From Martinezella hainanensis (GTDB lineage: Bacteria > Pseudomonadota > Alphaproteobacteria > Rhizobiales > Rhizobiaceae), in the NCBI RefSeq assembly GCF_900094555.1, contig NZ_FMAC01000002.1, positions 186,001 through 250,000 on the forward strand: a DNA stretch of 64,000 nucleotides, written 5' to 3'. Both the position numbers and the translations under genes were made by a program. This document shows positions 26,283 through 35,201 of this stretch, piece by piece. The number at the start of each line of letters is the position of its first letter. The first letter of the stretch is position 1. The notes under the pieces were generated by a model, which worked only from the letters and a program-made list of their open reading frames with translations, did not search any database and had not been told where the DNA came from.

Positions 26283-28505
26283 ATGATGCGGCAATACGAG
26301 CTTGTCGAGCGCGTGCAGAAATACAAGCCCGATGCCAACGAAGCTCTCCTCAACAAAGCCTATGTTTATGCAATGCAGAAGCATGGCCAGCAAAAACGTG
26401 CCAGCGGCGATCCCTATATTTCCCATCCCCTCGAAGTTGCTGCGATCCTGACGGATATGCGACTGGATGAATCGACCATCGCGGTCGCTCTTCTCCACGA
26501 CACGATCGAGGATACGACGGCGACGCGCGCCGAAATCGACGAGATGTTCGGCGAGGATATCGGCCGCCTGGTCGAGGGCCTGACGAAGATCAAGAAGCTC
26601 GACCTCGTCACCAAGAAGGCGAAGCAGGCCGAAAATCTGCGCAAGCTGCTGCTCGCCATTTCCGATGACGTACGCGTGCTTCTGGTGAAGCTGGCCGATC
26701 GCCTGCATAATATGCGCACGCTCGATCATATGTCGCCGGAAAAGCGCGCCCGCATCTCCGAGGAGACAATGGAAATCTATGCGCCGCTTGCCGGCCGCAT
26801 GGGTATGCAGGACATGCGTGAGGAGCTGGAAGAGCTTTCTTTCCGCCATATCAATCCCGAGGCGCATGATACCGTCACCAAACGCCTGGAAGAGCTGTCG
26901 CGGCGTAACGAAGGGCTCGTCAAGAAGATCGAGACCGAGCTGCGCGATCTGCTCGTGGCCAACGGCCTTGCCAACGCCATGGTCAAGGGGCGGCTGAAGA
27001 AGCCCTATTCGGTGTTCCGAAAGATGCAGTCGAAGTCGCTCTCCTTCGAGCAGCTCTCCGATATTTACGGCTTCCGTCTTCTCGTCGACGACATTCCGTC
27101 CTGCTACCGGGCGCTCGGCATCGTTCATACCCGCTGGCGCGTCGTTCCCGGCCGTTTCAAGGACTATATTTCGACGCCGAAGCAGAACGACTATCGCTCT
27201 CTGCACACCACGATCGTCGGCCCCTCCAGCCAGCGCATCGAGCTGCAGATCCGTACCAAACGCATGCACGAGATCGCCGAGTTCGGCATCGCAGCCCATA
27301 CGCTCTATAAGGACGGCACCAACGGCAATGGCGATAGCGAAATCGCTTCGCGGGAAAGCAATGCCTATTCCTGGCTGCGCCACACCATCGAGGCGCTGGC
27401 CGAGGGCGACAGCCCGGAAGAATTCCTCGAGCATACCAAGCTCGAGTTGTTCCAGGATCAGGTGTTCTGCTTCACGCCCAAGGGCAAGCTGATCGCCCTG
27501 CCGCGCGGCGCAACGCCGATCGATTTTGCCTACGCCGTTCATACCAACATCGGCGACACGACCGTCGGCGCCAAGATCAATGGCCGCATCATGCCGCTGG
27601 TAACGCGGCTGAACAATGGCGACGAAGTCGAGATTATCCGCTCAGGCGTGCAGGTGCCGCCAGCCGCGTGGGAAGAGATCGTCGTGACCGGCAAGGCACG
27701 CGCCGCCATTCGCCGCGCCACTCGTCTTGCCATCCGCAAGCAATATGCCGGCCTCGGCCATCGTATCCTGGAGCGCACTTTCGAGCGCGCCGGCAAGGTC
27801 TTCTCGCGCGATGCTTTGAAGCCCGCCCTGCATCGCCTCGGCCAGAAAGATGTCGAGGATGCGATCGCGGCCGTCGGGCGAGGGGAGATGTCGTCGCTCG
27901 ACGTGCTTCGCGCCGTCTACCCCGATCATCAGGACGAACGCGTGACCGTGAAGCCTGCCGGCGACGAGGGCTGGTTCAATGTCCGCAGCGCCTCCGGCAT
28001 GATCTTCAAGATCCCCGGCAAGAACAAGGCCGAGGTCTCTGACGGTGCCGATATCGATGCCCCGCCGATCCGCGGTATTTCGGCCAATGTCGAGGTGCAT
28101 TTCGCATCGACCGGCGCCGTTCCGGGTGATCGCATCGTCGGCATCATGGAAAAGGGCAAGGGTATCACCATATATCCGATCCAGTCGCCGGTGCTGCAGC
28201 GGTTCGACGACGAGCCGGAGCGCTGGATCGACGTGCGCTGGGATCTGGACGAGGCCAACAAGTCGCGCTTTGCCGCACGCATCCTGATCAATGCCCTCAA
28301 CGAGCCGGGTACGCTGGCGAAGGTGGCGCAGACCGTCGCGGACGTGGACGTCAATATCCGCGTGCTCAACACCGTTCGGGTTGCGGCCGACTTCACCGAA
28401 ATGGCCCTCGACGTGGAAGTCTGGGATCTGCGCCAGCTCAACCAGCTTCTGGTGCAGCTGAAGGAACTCGATTGCATCGCGACGGTTAAGCGCCTCTACG
28501 AGTGA
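26283..28505 (+). CDS. rsh: Bifunctional (p)ppGpp synthetase/hydrolase (RSH)
   Basis: A 740-residue stringent-response enzyme. The hydrolase domain has the HD signature (SHPLEVA, LLHDTIED) and the downstream ADRLHNMRTLDHM. The synthetase domain has the RFKD motif (RFKDYISTPKQNDYRSLHT), the form found in bifunctional enzymes rather than in mono-functional RelA, and EL QIRT. A TGS domain (VFCFTPKGKLIALPRGATPIDFAY) and a C-terminal ACT domain complete it. This single protein is probably the main controller of (p)ppGpp in the cell. Confidence 0.97.
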   Translation: MMRQYELVERVQKYKPDANEALLNKAYVYAMQKHGQQKRASGDPYISHPLEVAAILTDMRLDESTIAVALLHDTIEDTTATRAEIDEMFGEDIGRLVEGLTKIKKLDLVTKKAKQAENLRKLLLAISDDVRVLLVKLADRLHNMRTLDHMSPEKRARISEETMEIYAPLAGRMGMQDMREELEELSFRHINPEAHDTVTKRLEELSRRNEGLVKKIETELRDLLVANGLANAMVKGRLKKPYSVFRKMQSKSLSFEQLSDIYGFRLLVDDIPSCYRALGIVHTRWRVVPGRFKDYISTPKQNDYRSLHTTIVGPSSQRIELQIRTKRMHEIAEFGIAAHTLYKDGTNGNGDSEIASRESNAYSWLRHTIEALAEGDSPEEFLEHTKLELFQDQVFCFTPKGKLIALPRGATPIDFAYAVHTNIGDTTVGAKINGRIMPLVTRLNNGDEVEIIRSGVQVPPAAWEEIVVTGKARAAIRRATRLAIRKQYAGLGHRILERTFERAGKVFSRDALKPALHRLGQKDVEDAIAAVGRGEMSSLDVLRAVYPDHQDERVTVKPAGDEGWFNVRSASGMIFKIPGKNKAEVSDGADIDAPPIRGISANVEVHFASTGAVPGDRIVGIMEKGKGITIYPIQSPVLQRFDDEPERWIDVRWDLDEANKSRFAARILINALNEPGTLAKVAQTVADVDVNIRVLNTVRVAADFTEMALDVEVWDLRQLNQLLVQLKELDCIATVKRLYE

Positions 28506-28697
28506 TATTCACTCGGCGGCGCTACTGATCCAGGCAGGCTGCATATTTTGTGATCATTTTATGACCAAATTCGAGCGCCTTTCCGGATAGATATGCGTTA
28601 TGTGCATGGCTGCGTGTATTTTAGAGCGGTGGTAATTAACCTTTGTCGAGCCTATCTTCTGGTCATCGAAGAAACCAAACTGAGATGAGAGAAGACA

Positions 28698-28847
28698 ATG
28701 TTTACCCCGATCAAGAAAATCGCCCGTGCCTTGCGTGTTCCGAGTGTTGAAGAGCGCGAAATGGCTTACCTGAACGGCTCGCATGACCGTTTTGACCTTG
28801 AGTATCGTCAGCGTCAGGTTGACCGCGGCCTGTTCCGTACGCGTTAA
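28698..28847 (+). CDS. Small DUF3563-like protein, 49 residues
   Basis: A short frame encoding MFTPIKKIARALRVPSVEER and ending RQVDRGLFRTR, with an AGAGAAG ribosome-binding site. The basic N-terminal helix, the central EREMAYLNGSHDRFDLEYR and the basic end match my memory of DUF3563, a family of about 50-residue proteins of unknown role in proteobacteria. It sits alone between rsh and the DUF2062 gene. Confidence 0.7.
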   Translation: MFTPIKKIARALRVPSVEEREMAYLNGSHDRFDLEYRQRQVDRGLFRTR

Positions 28848-29068
28848 TCGCTGTTAATACTTAAAAGACCAAGAGGGGCGCGTCGTTGTTGCGCCCTTGG
28901 AGCATCCAGATCTCGAGGGATTGCTTCCGGCAAATGAAGAGAGCGTCCATTTTCTGCATCCAAAGCAGGTGACGTTCCAAAAAAGAGCCGCACTTTCGGT
29001 TCTTAATCGGTGCATGATACGTTTGGCCGCTCTTGTCACGACGGCCCCCATTGCACTAGATAAGCCGC

Positions 29069-29656
29069 ATGCTGTTTCGTCGCCGAAAACCACTGACATT
29101 CAAGGAAAAGTTGCGGGAGCACCTTTGGCCCCGCAAGGGTTTTGTCCGCTCGTTCCAATATTTCGGCAAGCGCCTTGTTCGCCTTGCCGCTTCGCCGCAT
29201 TCGGTTGCGGCCGGGTTTGCGGCGGGCATCGTTGTGTCCTGGACGCCGTTCATCGGCGTGCATTTCGTGATGGCGATCATCATCGCCTATCTGGTCGGCG
29301 GCAATGTCATTGCTTCTGCGCTCGGCTGTCTGGCGGCCGGCAATCCAATCACCTATCCTTTCATCTGGGCGCTTACCTGGGAGATCGGCCACCTCATCCT
29401 GTCGCGCGACAGCGGCGGGCAGGGCGGCAATATCGATCTGCCGGCACTGTGGCACAAGGGCGATCTCTCGCAGATCTGGGACCCGGTTTTGAAGCCGATG
29501 CTGATCGGCGGCATCCCACCTGCCATCGTGACCGGTGTGATTGTCTATGCACTCACCTACTATGGCGTGAAGACCTTCAAGACGCGCCGCAAGGAGCGCC
29601 TGATGGAACGTGCCCGCGAGCGGCTGGCGCTCGCCGAAAACGCATCGAGCGTCTGA
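29069..29656 (+). CDS. DUF2062 membrane protein
   Basis: A 195-residue protein with a basic N-terminal region and three or four hydrophobic segments. The motif SPHSVAAGFAAGIVVSWTPFIGVH, followed by GNPITYPFIW, is the DUF2062 signature. The C-terminus is basic and charged (RRKERLMERARERLALAENA). The function is not known. It lies 41 bp upstream of acpS in the same direction and is likely co-transcribed. Confidence 0.88.
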   Translation: MLFRRRKPLTFKEKLREHLWPRKGFVRSFQYFGKRLVRLAASPHSVAAGFAAGIVVSWTPFIGVHFVMAIIIAYLVGGNVIASALGCLAAGNPITYPFIWALTWEIGHLILSRDSGGQGGNIDLPALWHKGDLSQIWDPVLKPMLIGGIPPAIVTGVIVYALTYYGVKTFKTRRKERLMERARERLALAENASSV

Positions 29657-29697
29657 CCCGAGCCTGACGTCGTCCGGGCCGCCAGGAGGGCCTTCCC

Positions 29698-30102
29698 ATG
29701 ATCATCGGCATAGGTAGTGATCTCATCGATATCCGTCGTGTGGAGAAGACGATCGAACGTTTCGGCGCCCGCTTCACGGAGCGTTGCTTTACCGATATCG
29801 AGCGCGCCAAGTCGGAGCGCCGCAAGAACAAGGCGGCATCCTATGCCAAGCGCTTTGCCGCCAAGGAAGCCTGTTCCAAAGCCTTGGGCACCGGGTTGGC
29901 ACAGGGCGTCTTCTGGCGTGACATGGGTGTCGTCAACCTGCCGAGCGGCAAGCCGACGATGCAATTGACCGGCGGTGCCGCCGAAAGAGTGGCCGCCATG
30001 CTGCCACCAAATCATCGCGCCGCCATTCATTTGACGATAACGGATGATTTTCCTCTTGCTCAGGCTTTTGTAATCATCGAGGCGCTGCCGATGGACGGTT
30101 GA
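29698..30102 (+). CDS. acpS: Holo-[acyl-carrier-protein] synthase
   Basis: A 134-residue enzyme that transfers the 4'-phosphopantetheine of coenzyme A to a serine of acyl-carrier protein, needed for fatty acid synthesis. The family signature is intact: Asp8 in [14 protein letters not shown] and Lys56/Glu57 in [13 protein letters not shown]. It precedes lepB, rnc and era, the usual alphaproteobacterial order. Confidence 0.97.
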   Translation: MIIGIGSDLIDIRRVEKTIERFGARFTERCFTDIERAKSERRKNKAASYAKRFAAKEACSKALGTGLAQGVFWRDMGVVNLPSGKPTMQLTGGAAERVAAMLPPNHRAAIHLTITDDFPLAQAFVIIEALPMDG

Positions 30103-30216
30103 ATCGCAACCGTATGTCGCTTTTGGCATCCGCGCCATTGCCGCGATGATATGAAGCGAGTAGACAGTGCCTGAATGCAAGTGCGCCGGTGGGGTGCGAA
30201 AAAGGAATAAGACTGC

Positions 30217-30963
30217 GTGTCCGAGAAAGCCGTAAAACAGCAGAACGCCCTGTGGGAGAATATCAAGGTCATCGTCCAGGCGCTTGTCCTGGCCATGATC
30301 ATCCGCACCTTTCTCTTCCAGCCATTCACCATCCCGTCCGGCTCGATGATGCCGACGCTTCTTGTCGGCGACTATATCTTCGTCAACAAGTTCGCTTACG
30401 GCTATTCGAAATATTCAATGCCGTTCTCGCCGGATATCTTCAGCGGCCGCATCCTGGGCAGCGAGCCGAAGCGCGGCGACGTCGTGGTCTTCCGCTTCCC
30501 GCCGAATCCGGATGTCGACTATATCAAGCGCGTCATTGGCCTGCCGGGTGACCGCATTCAGGTGAAGAACGACATTCTCTACATCAACGGCCAGGCCGTT
30601 CCGCGCGAGCCGCACGGCACCTTCTCGTCGGACTATAGCCAGGAGCCTGGCGACAACATCCCCGTCTACAGCGAGCGCCTGCCGGACACCGGCAAGGTCT
30701 ATGACACGCTGGATCTTTCGCCGAATTCGCGTGGCGACAACACGCAGGAATATGTCGTTCCGGCCGGCCACTACTTCATGATGGGCGACAATCGCGACAA
30801 TTCCGACGACAGTCGTTTCGATGTCGGCTATGTCCCAGCAGAAAACCTGATCGGCCGCGCCAGCGTCATCTTCTTCTCGCTGGGTCACGACACGTCCTTC
30901 CGTGAAATCTGGAAATGGCCGACCAACATGCGTTGGGATCGTATTTTCAAGGTTGTCGAATGA
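30217..30963 (+). CDS. lepB: Signal peptidase I
   Basis: A 248-residue inner-membrane serine/lysine peptidase that removes signal peptides from exported proteins. One N-terminal transmembrane helix (VIVQALVLAMIIRTFLF) is followed by the catalytic Ser43 (PSGSMMPTL), the box around Lys104 (DYIKRVIGLPGD) and the late motif GHYFMMGDNRDNSDDSR. It starts with GTG (30217), with AAGGA upstream. Its stop overlaps the rnc start (ATGA), so the two are translationally coupled. Confidence 0.96.
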   Translation: MSEKAVKQQNALWENIKVIVQALVLAMIIRTFLFQPFTIPSGSMMPTLLVGDYIFVNKFAYGYSKYSMPFSPDIFSGRILGSEPKRGDVVVFRFPPNPDVDYIKRVIGLPGDRIQVKNDILYINGQAVPREPHGTFSSDYSQEPGDNIPVYSERLPDTGKVYDTLDLSPNSRGDNTQEYVVPAGHYFMMGDNRDNSDDSRFDVGYVPAENLIGRASVIFFSLGHDTSFREIWKWPTNMRWDRIFKVVE

Positions 30964-31679
30964 CGAAGGCGCAGACGCTCTCCCAGGCGGATCGTGCCAG
31001 GCTTGAGGCTGCTATAGGCCACGAATTCGCCGAGAAGGAGCGTCTTGACCGTGCGCTGACACATGCCAGCGCGCGCACGCACAAGACGGGCAACTACGAA
31101 CGGTTGGAGTTTCTCGGCGACCGGGTTCTCGGCCTGTGCATCGCGGAATTGCTCTTCAAGACCTTCGGTGCGGCAACGGAAGGTGAGCTTTCGGTGCGCC
31201 TCAATCAGCTCGTCAGCGCGGAGACCTGCGCTGAAGTCGCCGATGAAATGGAACTGCATCTTTACATCCGCACCGGCGCCGACGTGAAGAAGCTGACGGG
31301 CAAGCGCATGTTGAACGTGCGTGCCGATGTCGTCGAGAGCCTGATTGCCGCGCTCTATCTGGATGGCGGCCTCGAAGTTGCCCGCGCATTTATTCTGCGC
31401 TTTTGGGAACGCCGCGCCATCCGTCCGGAAGGTGCAAGGCGCGATGCCAAGACGGAATTGCAGGAATGGGCGCATGCGAAATTCGGCGTCACCCCGGTCT
31501 ACAGGGTTGATGATCGCAGCGGACCGGATCATGATCCACGCTTCACCGTGACGGTGGAAGTGAAGGGAACGACGCCCGAGACGGGAATTGAACGCTCCAA
31601 GCGTGCGGCCGAGCAGATGGCCGCGACGCGGATTCTGGAGCGCGAAGGTGTTTGGCAGCCTCAGCCGACTGAGACGTAA
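30960..31679 (+). CDS. rnc: Ribonuclease III
   Basis: A 239-residue double-strand-specific endoribonuclease processing rRNA precursors and structured mRNA. The RNase III signature is NYERLEFLGDRVLGLCIAE, and the second acidic site is in VVESLIAALYLDGG. A C-terminal double-stranded RNA-binding domain ends SKRAAEQMAATRIL. The start is the ATG at 30960 overlapping the lepB stop. Confidence 0.97.
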   Translation: MTKAQTLSQADRARLEAAIGHEFAEKERLDRALTHASARTHKTGNYERLEFLGDRVLGLCIAELLFKTFGAATEGELSVRLNQLVSAETCAEVADEMELHLYIRTGADVKKLTGKRMLNVRADVVESLIAALYLDGGLEVARAFILRFWERRAIRPEGARRDAKTELQEWAHAKFGVTPVYRVDDRSGPDHDPRFTVTVEVKGTTPETGIERSKRAAEQMAATRILEREGVWQPQPTET

Positions 31680-31683
31680 CTGC

Positions 31684-31799
31684 TAGAGCATGATGCCGAA
31701 AAGTGTCAGGGGATTTCGGATGACATCATGCTCTACTTCTTTGAGTTTGGAGCGGATTCAGTTTTTAGGTCGGTTCGACCTGAAATCATCCGGCTCTAG
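31684..31799. repeat. Palindromic repeat between rnc and era
   Basis: Contains a perfect 12-bp inverted repeat TAGAGCATGATG (31684-31695) and CATCATGCTCTA (31724-31735), then a second palindromic part with TCGGTTCGACC-type symmetry. A CCGAAAAGTGTCAGGGGATTTCGG-like interior resembles the cores of the other copies but is more diverged. Confidence 0.7.
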
Positions 31800-31802
31800 G
31801 GA

Positions 31803-32759
31803 ATGACGGAAAAAATGACTAATCAGCAGGACACGCCCGCCGAAGACGGCGCGGTTGAACATATCGGCCCGACGCATTCGGGTTTCGTGGCCCTCATCGG
31901 CCCGACCAATGCCGGCAAGTCGACATTGGTCAACCGGCTCGTGGGCGCCAAGGTTTCGATCGTCAGCCACAAGGTGCAGACGACGCGCGCGATCGTGCGT
32001 GGCATCGCCATTCACAACAACGCGCAGATCGTTTTCATGGACACGCCCGGCATTTTCAAGCCGCGTCGTCGCCTGGATCGTGCCATGGTGACGTCTGCCT
32101 GGGGTGGCGCCAAGGACGCCGATCTCATCATGCTGCTGATCGACAGCGAGCGTGGTTTGCGTGGTGATGCGGAGGCTATCCTGGAAGGCTTGAAGGACGT
32201 CTCCCAGCCGAAGATCCTGGTCCTGAACAAGATCGACCGCGTTCGCCGCGAGGATCTGCTGGCGCTTGCCGCGGCCGCCAACGAGAAGATCGCCTTCGAG
32301 CAAACCTTCATGATTTCGGCCGAAAACGGTTCAGGCTGCGACGACGTCATGGACTATCTGGCAAAGACCTTGCCGGAAGGCCCCTGGTACTATCCGGAGG
32401 ATCAGATTTCGGATTTGCCGATGCGCCAGCTCGCCGCCGAAATCACCCGCGAAAAGCTGTTTCTACGCCTGCACCAGGAGCTTCCCTATTCCTCGCATGT
32501 CGAGACCGAGAAGTGGGAAGAGCGCAAGGACGGCTCGGTGCGCATCGAGCAGGTGATCTATGTCGAGCGCGACAGCCAGAAGAAGATTGCGCTCGGCAAG
32601 GGTGGCGAGACGATCAAGGCGATCTCGACCGCGTCGCGCAAGGAGCTCTCCGAAATTCTGGAGCAGCCCGTGCACCTCTTCCTCTTCGTCAAGGTCCGTG
32701 AAAACTGGGGAGACGACCCCGAACGTTTCCGCGAAATGGGGCTCGATTTCCCGCACTGA
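31803..32759 (+). CDS. era: GTPase Era
   Basis: A 318-residue essential GTPase that binds the 3' end of 16S rRNA and helps 30S subunit maturation. GTP-binding motifs are in order: GPTNAGKST (G1), DTPG (G3) and NKIDR (G4). The C-terminal KH domain is recognised by KIALGKGGETIKAISTASRKEL. The order rnc-era is standard; here a palindromic repeat has entered the gap. The first ATG (31803) is used; ATG 31815 is also possible. Confidence 0.96.
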   Translation: MTEKMTNQQDTPAEDGAVEHIGPTHSGFVALIGPTNAGKSTLVNRLVGAKVSIVSHKVQTTRAIVRGIAIHNNAQIVFMDTPGIFKPRRRLDRAMVTSAWGGAKDADLIMLLIDSERGLRGDAEAILEGLKDVSQPKILVLNKIDRVRREDLLALAAAANEKIAFEQTFMISAENGSGCDDVMDYLAKTLPEGPWYYPEDQISDLPMRQLAAEITREKLFLRLHQELPYSSHVETEKWEERKDGSVRIEQVIYVERDSQKKIALGKGGETIKAISTASRKELSEILEQPVHLFLFVKVRENWGDDPERFREMGLDFPH

Positions 32760-32844
32760 TGGAACTTTGCTTGCCTGAATGCTTTATATTGCAGCGGTTT
32801 ATCCGGCATGTCGCCGTCGCCGCTGCAACTTGAGGGAGCGTTTC

Positions 32845-33600
32845 ATGGCAAAGGCAGCTGCGACGATGCATGGGCAACGCACTCCATGCCAGCACTGTCC
32901 GCTGAGGTCTTTGCCGCATTTCCGTGAATTCGAGCGCGACGAGCTGAATTTCATCAGCGGCTTCAAGAAGGGCGAGCTTCTTGTCGATGCCGGCGCCACG
33001 ATCTTCCTCGAAGGGGCGCATAGCGCCCACCTTTTCACTATCCTTTCCGGCTGGGGCTTCCGCTACAAGACGCTGGAGGATGGGCGCCGCCAGATCCTCA
33101 ACTACGTGATGCCCGGCGATCTCATCGGTTTGCAGGGCTCGATCATGGGCGAGATGCAGCACTCGACCGAAGCGCTCTCGCCGATATCGCTTTGCGTTTT
33201 CGAGCGTACCGAACTGATGACGCTCTACAATTCCCATCCGCCGCTTGCCTTCGACCTGACCTGGATTGCTTCGCGCGAGGAGCGGATCCTCGATGAGCAT
33301 CTGTTGAGCGTCGGCCGGCGATCGGCGGTCGAGCGAGCCGCCTATCTGATCGCATACCTGCATCAGCGTGCCAGAGCCCTTCACCTTTTCAACAGCAGCA
33401 AGGTGATCCCCATCACGCAGCAGCATGTCGCCGATACGCTGGGCCTTTCCGTTGTTCATACCAACAAGACATTGAAAAAGCTGGCTGCTCGGAAATTGCT
33501 TCTCTGGCAGGAGCGAGGCTGCGAGGTTCTGGACGGTGATGGACTTGCCGAACTTGCCGGCTGGGATGGCCTTGATTCGGGCAAACGACCCTTCATCTAG
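32845..33600 (+). CDS. Crp/Fnr-family transcriptional regulator
   Basis: A 251-residue regulator with N-terminal cyclic-nucleotide-binding-type beta barrel and a C-terminal helix-turn-helix (TQQHVADTLGLSVVHTNKTL). The N-terminus holds only two cysteines (Cys15 and Cys18, CQHC), and there is one in the middle (Cys117), so the four-cysteine set of an iron-sulphur FNR is incomplete. It may therefore respond to redox or another signal rather than directly to oxygen. GGGAG precedes the ATG at 32845. Its position after era is not informative. Confidence 0.9.
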   Translation: MAKAAATMHGQRTPCQHCPLRSLPHFREFERDELNFISGFKKGELLVDAGATIFLEGAHSAHLFTILSGWGFRYKTLEDGRRQILNYVMPGDLIGLQGSIMGEMQHSTEALSPISLCVFERTELMTLYNSHPPLAFDLTWIASREERILDEHLLSVGRRSAVERAAYLIAYLHQRARALHLFNSSKVIPITQQHVADTLGLSVVHTNKTLKKLAARKLLLWQERGCEVLDGDGLAELAGWDGLDSGKRPFI

Positions 33601-33930
33601 CCATCATCCTTCATGCGAACAGCATGTCTTTTTTAAATGCTGACAACAACTGTATCAGCATAGATTATTGTCATCGTCACTTTTCGACCAGTTTCACCTT
33701 TTACTAACCCCGGCAGCAAAAGCGATTGGAGCAGGATGACGAGCCCATAGTACCGCAGTGCAAAAAGTGCGAAGCGGGTTGGAGGCGAAGTCATGTCACG
33801 AGAGACTGAGCCAAGACGGATGGGGCTAACCATCCATTCAAGACGGGCCGATGATTGGCGCCGGAGGGATAGATGCGGGACTTTTTACGGGGTACGCCAG
33901 CTGGCGCGTACGGGCAAGGATGGCGCTGAT
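33601..33930 (+). other. Intergenic region upstream of the orphan receiver gene
   Basis: About 330 bp. It starts with a weak terminator-like element (CATGC/GCATG at 33612-33616 and 33622-33626, then TCTTTTTT) and a 7-bp inverted repeat ATGCTGA/TCAGCAT (33637-33643 and 33655-33661). An in-frame extension of the receiver gene to 33793 is possible but looks untranslated. Confidence 0.4.
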
Positions 33931-34302
33931 ATGACGTTTCAGCGCGTCCTTATACTGGAAGATAATCTCATCATTGCCATGGAGGCGGAGGAAATTCTTC
34001 ACCTCGTCGGAATTCAACAGGTTGAGATTGCTTCGAATCTGGAGCAGGCGGTCAACGCCATCCATTCGGAACATTATGATTTTGCGATGCTCGACGTGAA
34101 TCTTGGGGAGTCGACGAGTTTCGGGTTTGCCCGATTGCTGATGGAGCGGGGCATTTCCTTCGGCTTCGTCACCGGCTATTCCGATACACTCGATTTTCCG
34201 GCAGATTTGCGGCATGTGCCGCTTTTGAACAAGCCTTTTGACGAGCAATCCATGCGCCTTTTCGTCGAAAGCCTGGCCGGCGGCTCCCCGCTCGCCATGT
34301 GA
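33931..34302 (+). CDS. Stand-alone response-regulator receiver protein
   Basis: A 123-residue CheY-like receiver domain with no output domain. Acidic residues Glu10 and Asp11 (ILEDN), the phospho-acceptor Asp55 (FAMLDVNLG), Thr81 (FVTGYSD) and Lys101 (LNKPF) are all present, so it can probably be phosphorylated. No sensor kinase is adjacent. The ATG at 33931 has AAGGA ten bases upstream; a frame extension to 33793 adds 46 residues unlike a receiver. Confidence 0.88.
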   Translation: MTFQRVLILEDNLIIAMEAEEILHLVGIQQVEIASNLEQAVNAIHSEHYDFAMLDVNLGESTSFGFARLLMERGISFGFVTGYSDTLDFPADLRHVPLLNKPFDEQSMRLFVESLAGGSPLAM

Positions 34303-34360
34303 CAGCGGCGGCCATTTGCCCTAAACTCGAATCGCAAAAATCTTTCGAGGCAACCGGCCG

Positions 34361-35128
34361 ATGCAGTGGCAGGACCATGCGATTATTCTGGGCGTCAAAC
34401 GTCTCGGCGAGACCAGTGTCGTCGCCGAGGTGATGACTCGTGCCCGCGGTCGCCACATGGGGCTGGTGCGATCCGGTCGCTCACGCGCCATGCAGCCGGT
34501 GCTGCAGGCCGGCAATCTCGTCGAGGTGACGTGGCGGGCAAGGCTGCACGAGCATCTCGGCGAGTTTCGCATGGAACCGGTCACGCTCCGGGCCGCGCGG
34601 CTGATGGAGACCGCGACCGCCGTCTATGGCGTGCAGGCGATGGCCGCCTTGCTGCGGCTGCTGCCGGAGCGCGATCCGCATCCACATCTCTACGATGCGC
34701 TCGATGTCATCCTGGAAAACCTGCAGAACCCCGCTGATGCCGGCGAACTCTTTGTGCGCTTCGAGCTTGCCGTGCTGAACGACCTCGGCTTCGGCCTCGA
34801 TTTGACGGAATGCGCGGCAACCGGCGTACGCGAGGATCTGGCCTTCGTTTCTCCGAAGTCCGGGCGTGCCGTCTGCCGGGCAGCCGGCATGCCATGGGCG
34901 GACAAGATGCTGACGCTGCCGCCATTTCTGACGACCGGCACCATGATCGCTGCAGACAGGGAAAGCCTTTCTGCCGCCTTCCGCCTGACCGGCTTCTTCC
35001 TGCATCGCCATGTCTACGAACCGCGCGGCATAGAGATCGCTGCGGCGCGCGAGGGCTTTATTCAGGCGGCGATGAAGGCGCTGAATGCGGTTTCGCAGGA
35101 GCGGCCGGCGGTCGCAGCCAAACTATAG
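34361..35128 (+). CDS. recO: DNA repair protein RecO
   Basis: A 255-residue recombination mediator that loads RecA onto SSB-coated single-stranded DNA in the RecFOR pathway. The N-terminal OB fold begins [19 protein letters not shown], and the helical C-terminal part follows, with [21 protein letters not shown] matching the family. In alphaproteobacteria recO usually follows era, as it does here apart from two regulator genes. Confidence 0.94.
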   Translation: MQWQDHAIILGVKRLGETSVVAEVMTRARGRHMGLVRSGRSRAMQPVLQAGNLVEVTWRARLHEHLGEFRMEPVTLRAARLMETATAVYGVQAMAALLRLLPERDPHPHLYDALDVILENLQNPADAGELFVRFELAVLNDLGFGLDLTECAATGVREDLAFVSPKSGRAVCRAAGMPWADKMLTLPPFLTTGTMIAADRESLSAAFRLTGFFLHRHVYEPRGIEIAAAREGFIQAAMKALNAVSQERPAVAAKL

Positions 35129-35201
35129 AGCACGCCGCGCAAAAGTGCGCGGTAAACAGGATCAAGCTCGAGGCATATTCGGAGCAGAAGGACGGCTCGC
35201 T

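Noticed and set aside
26100..27542. Minus-strand frame of 480 codons opposite rsh
   Set aside because: Antisense to the conserved HD and synthetase domains of the (p)ppGpp enzyme; no ribosome-binding site or domain.
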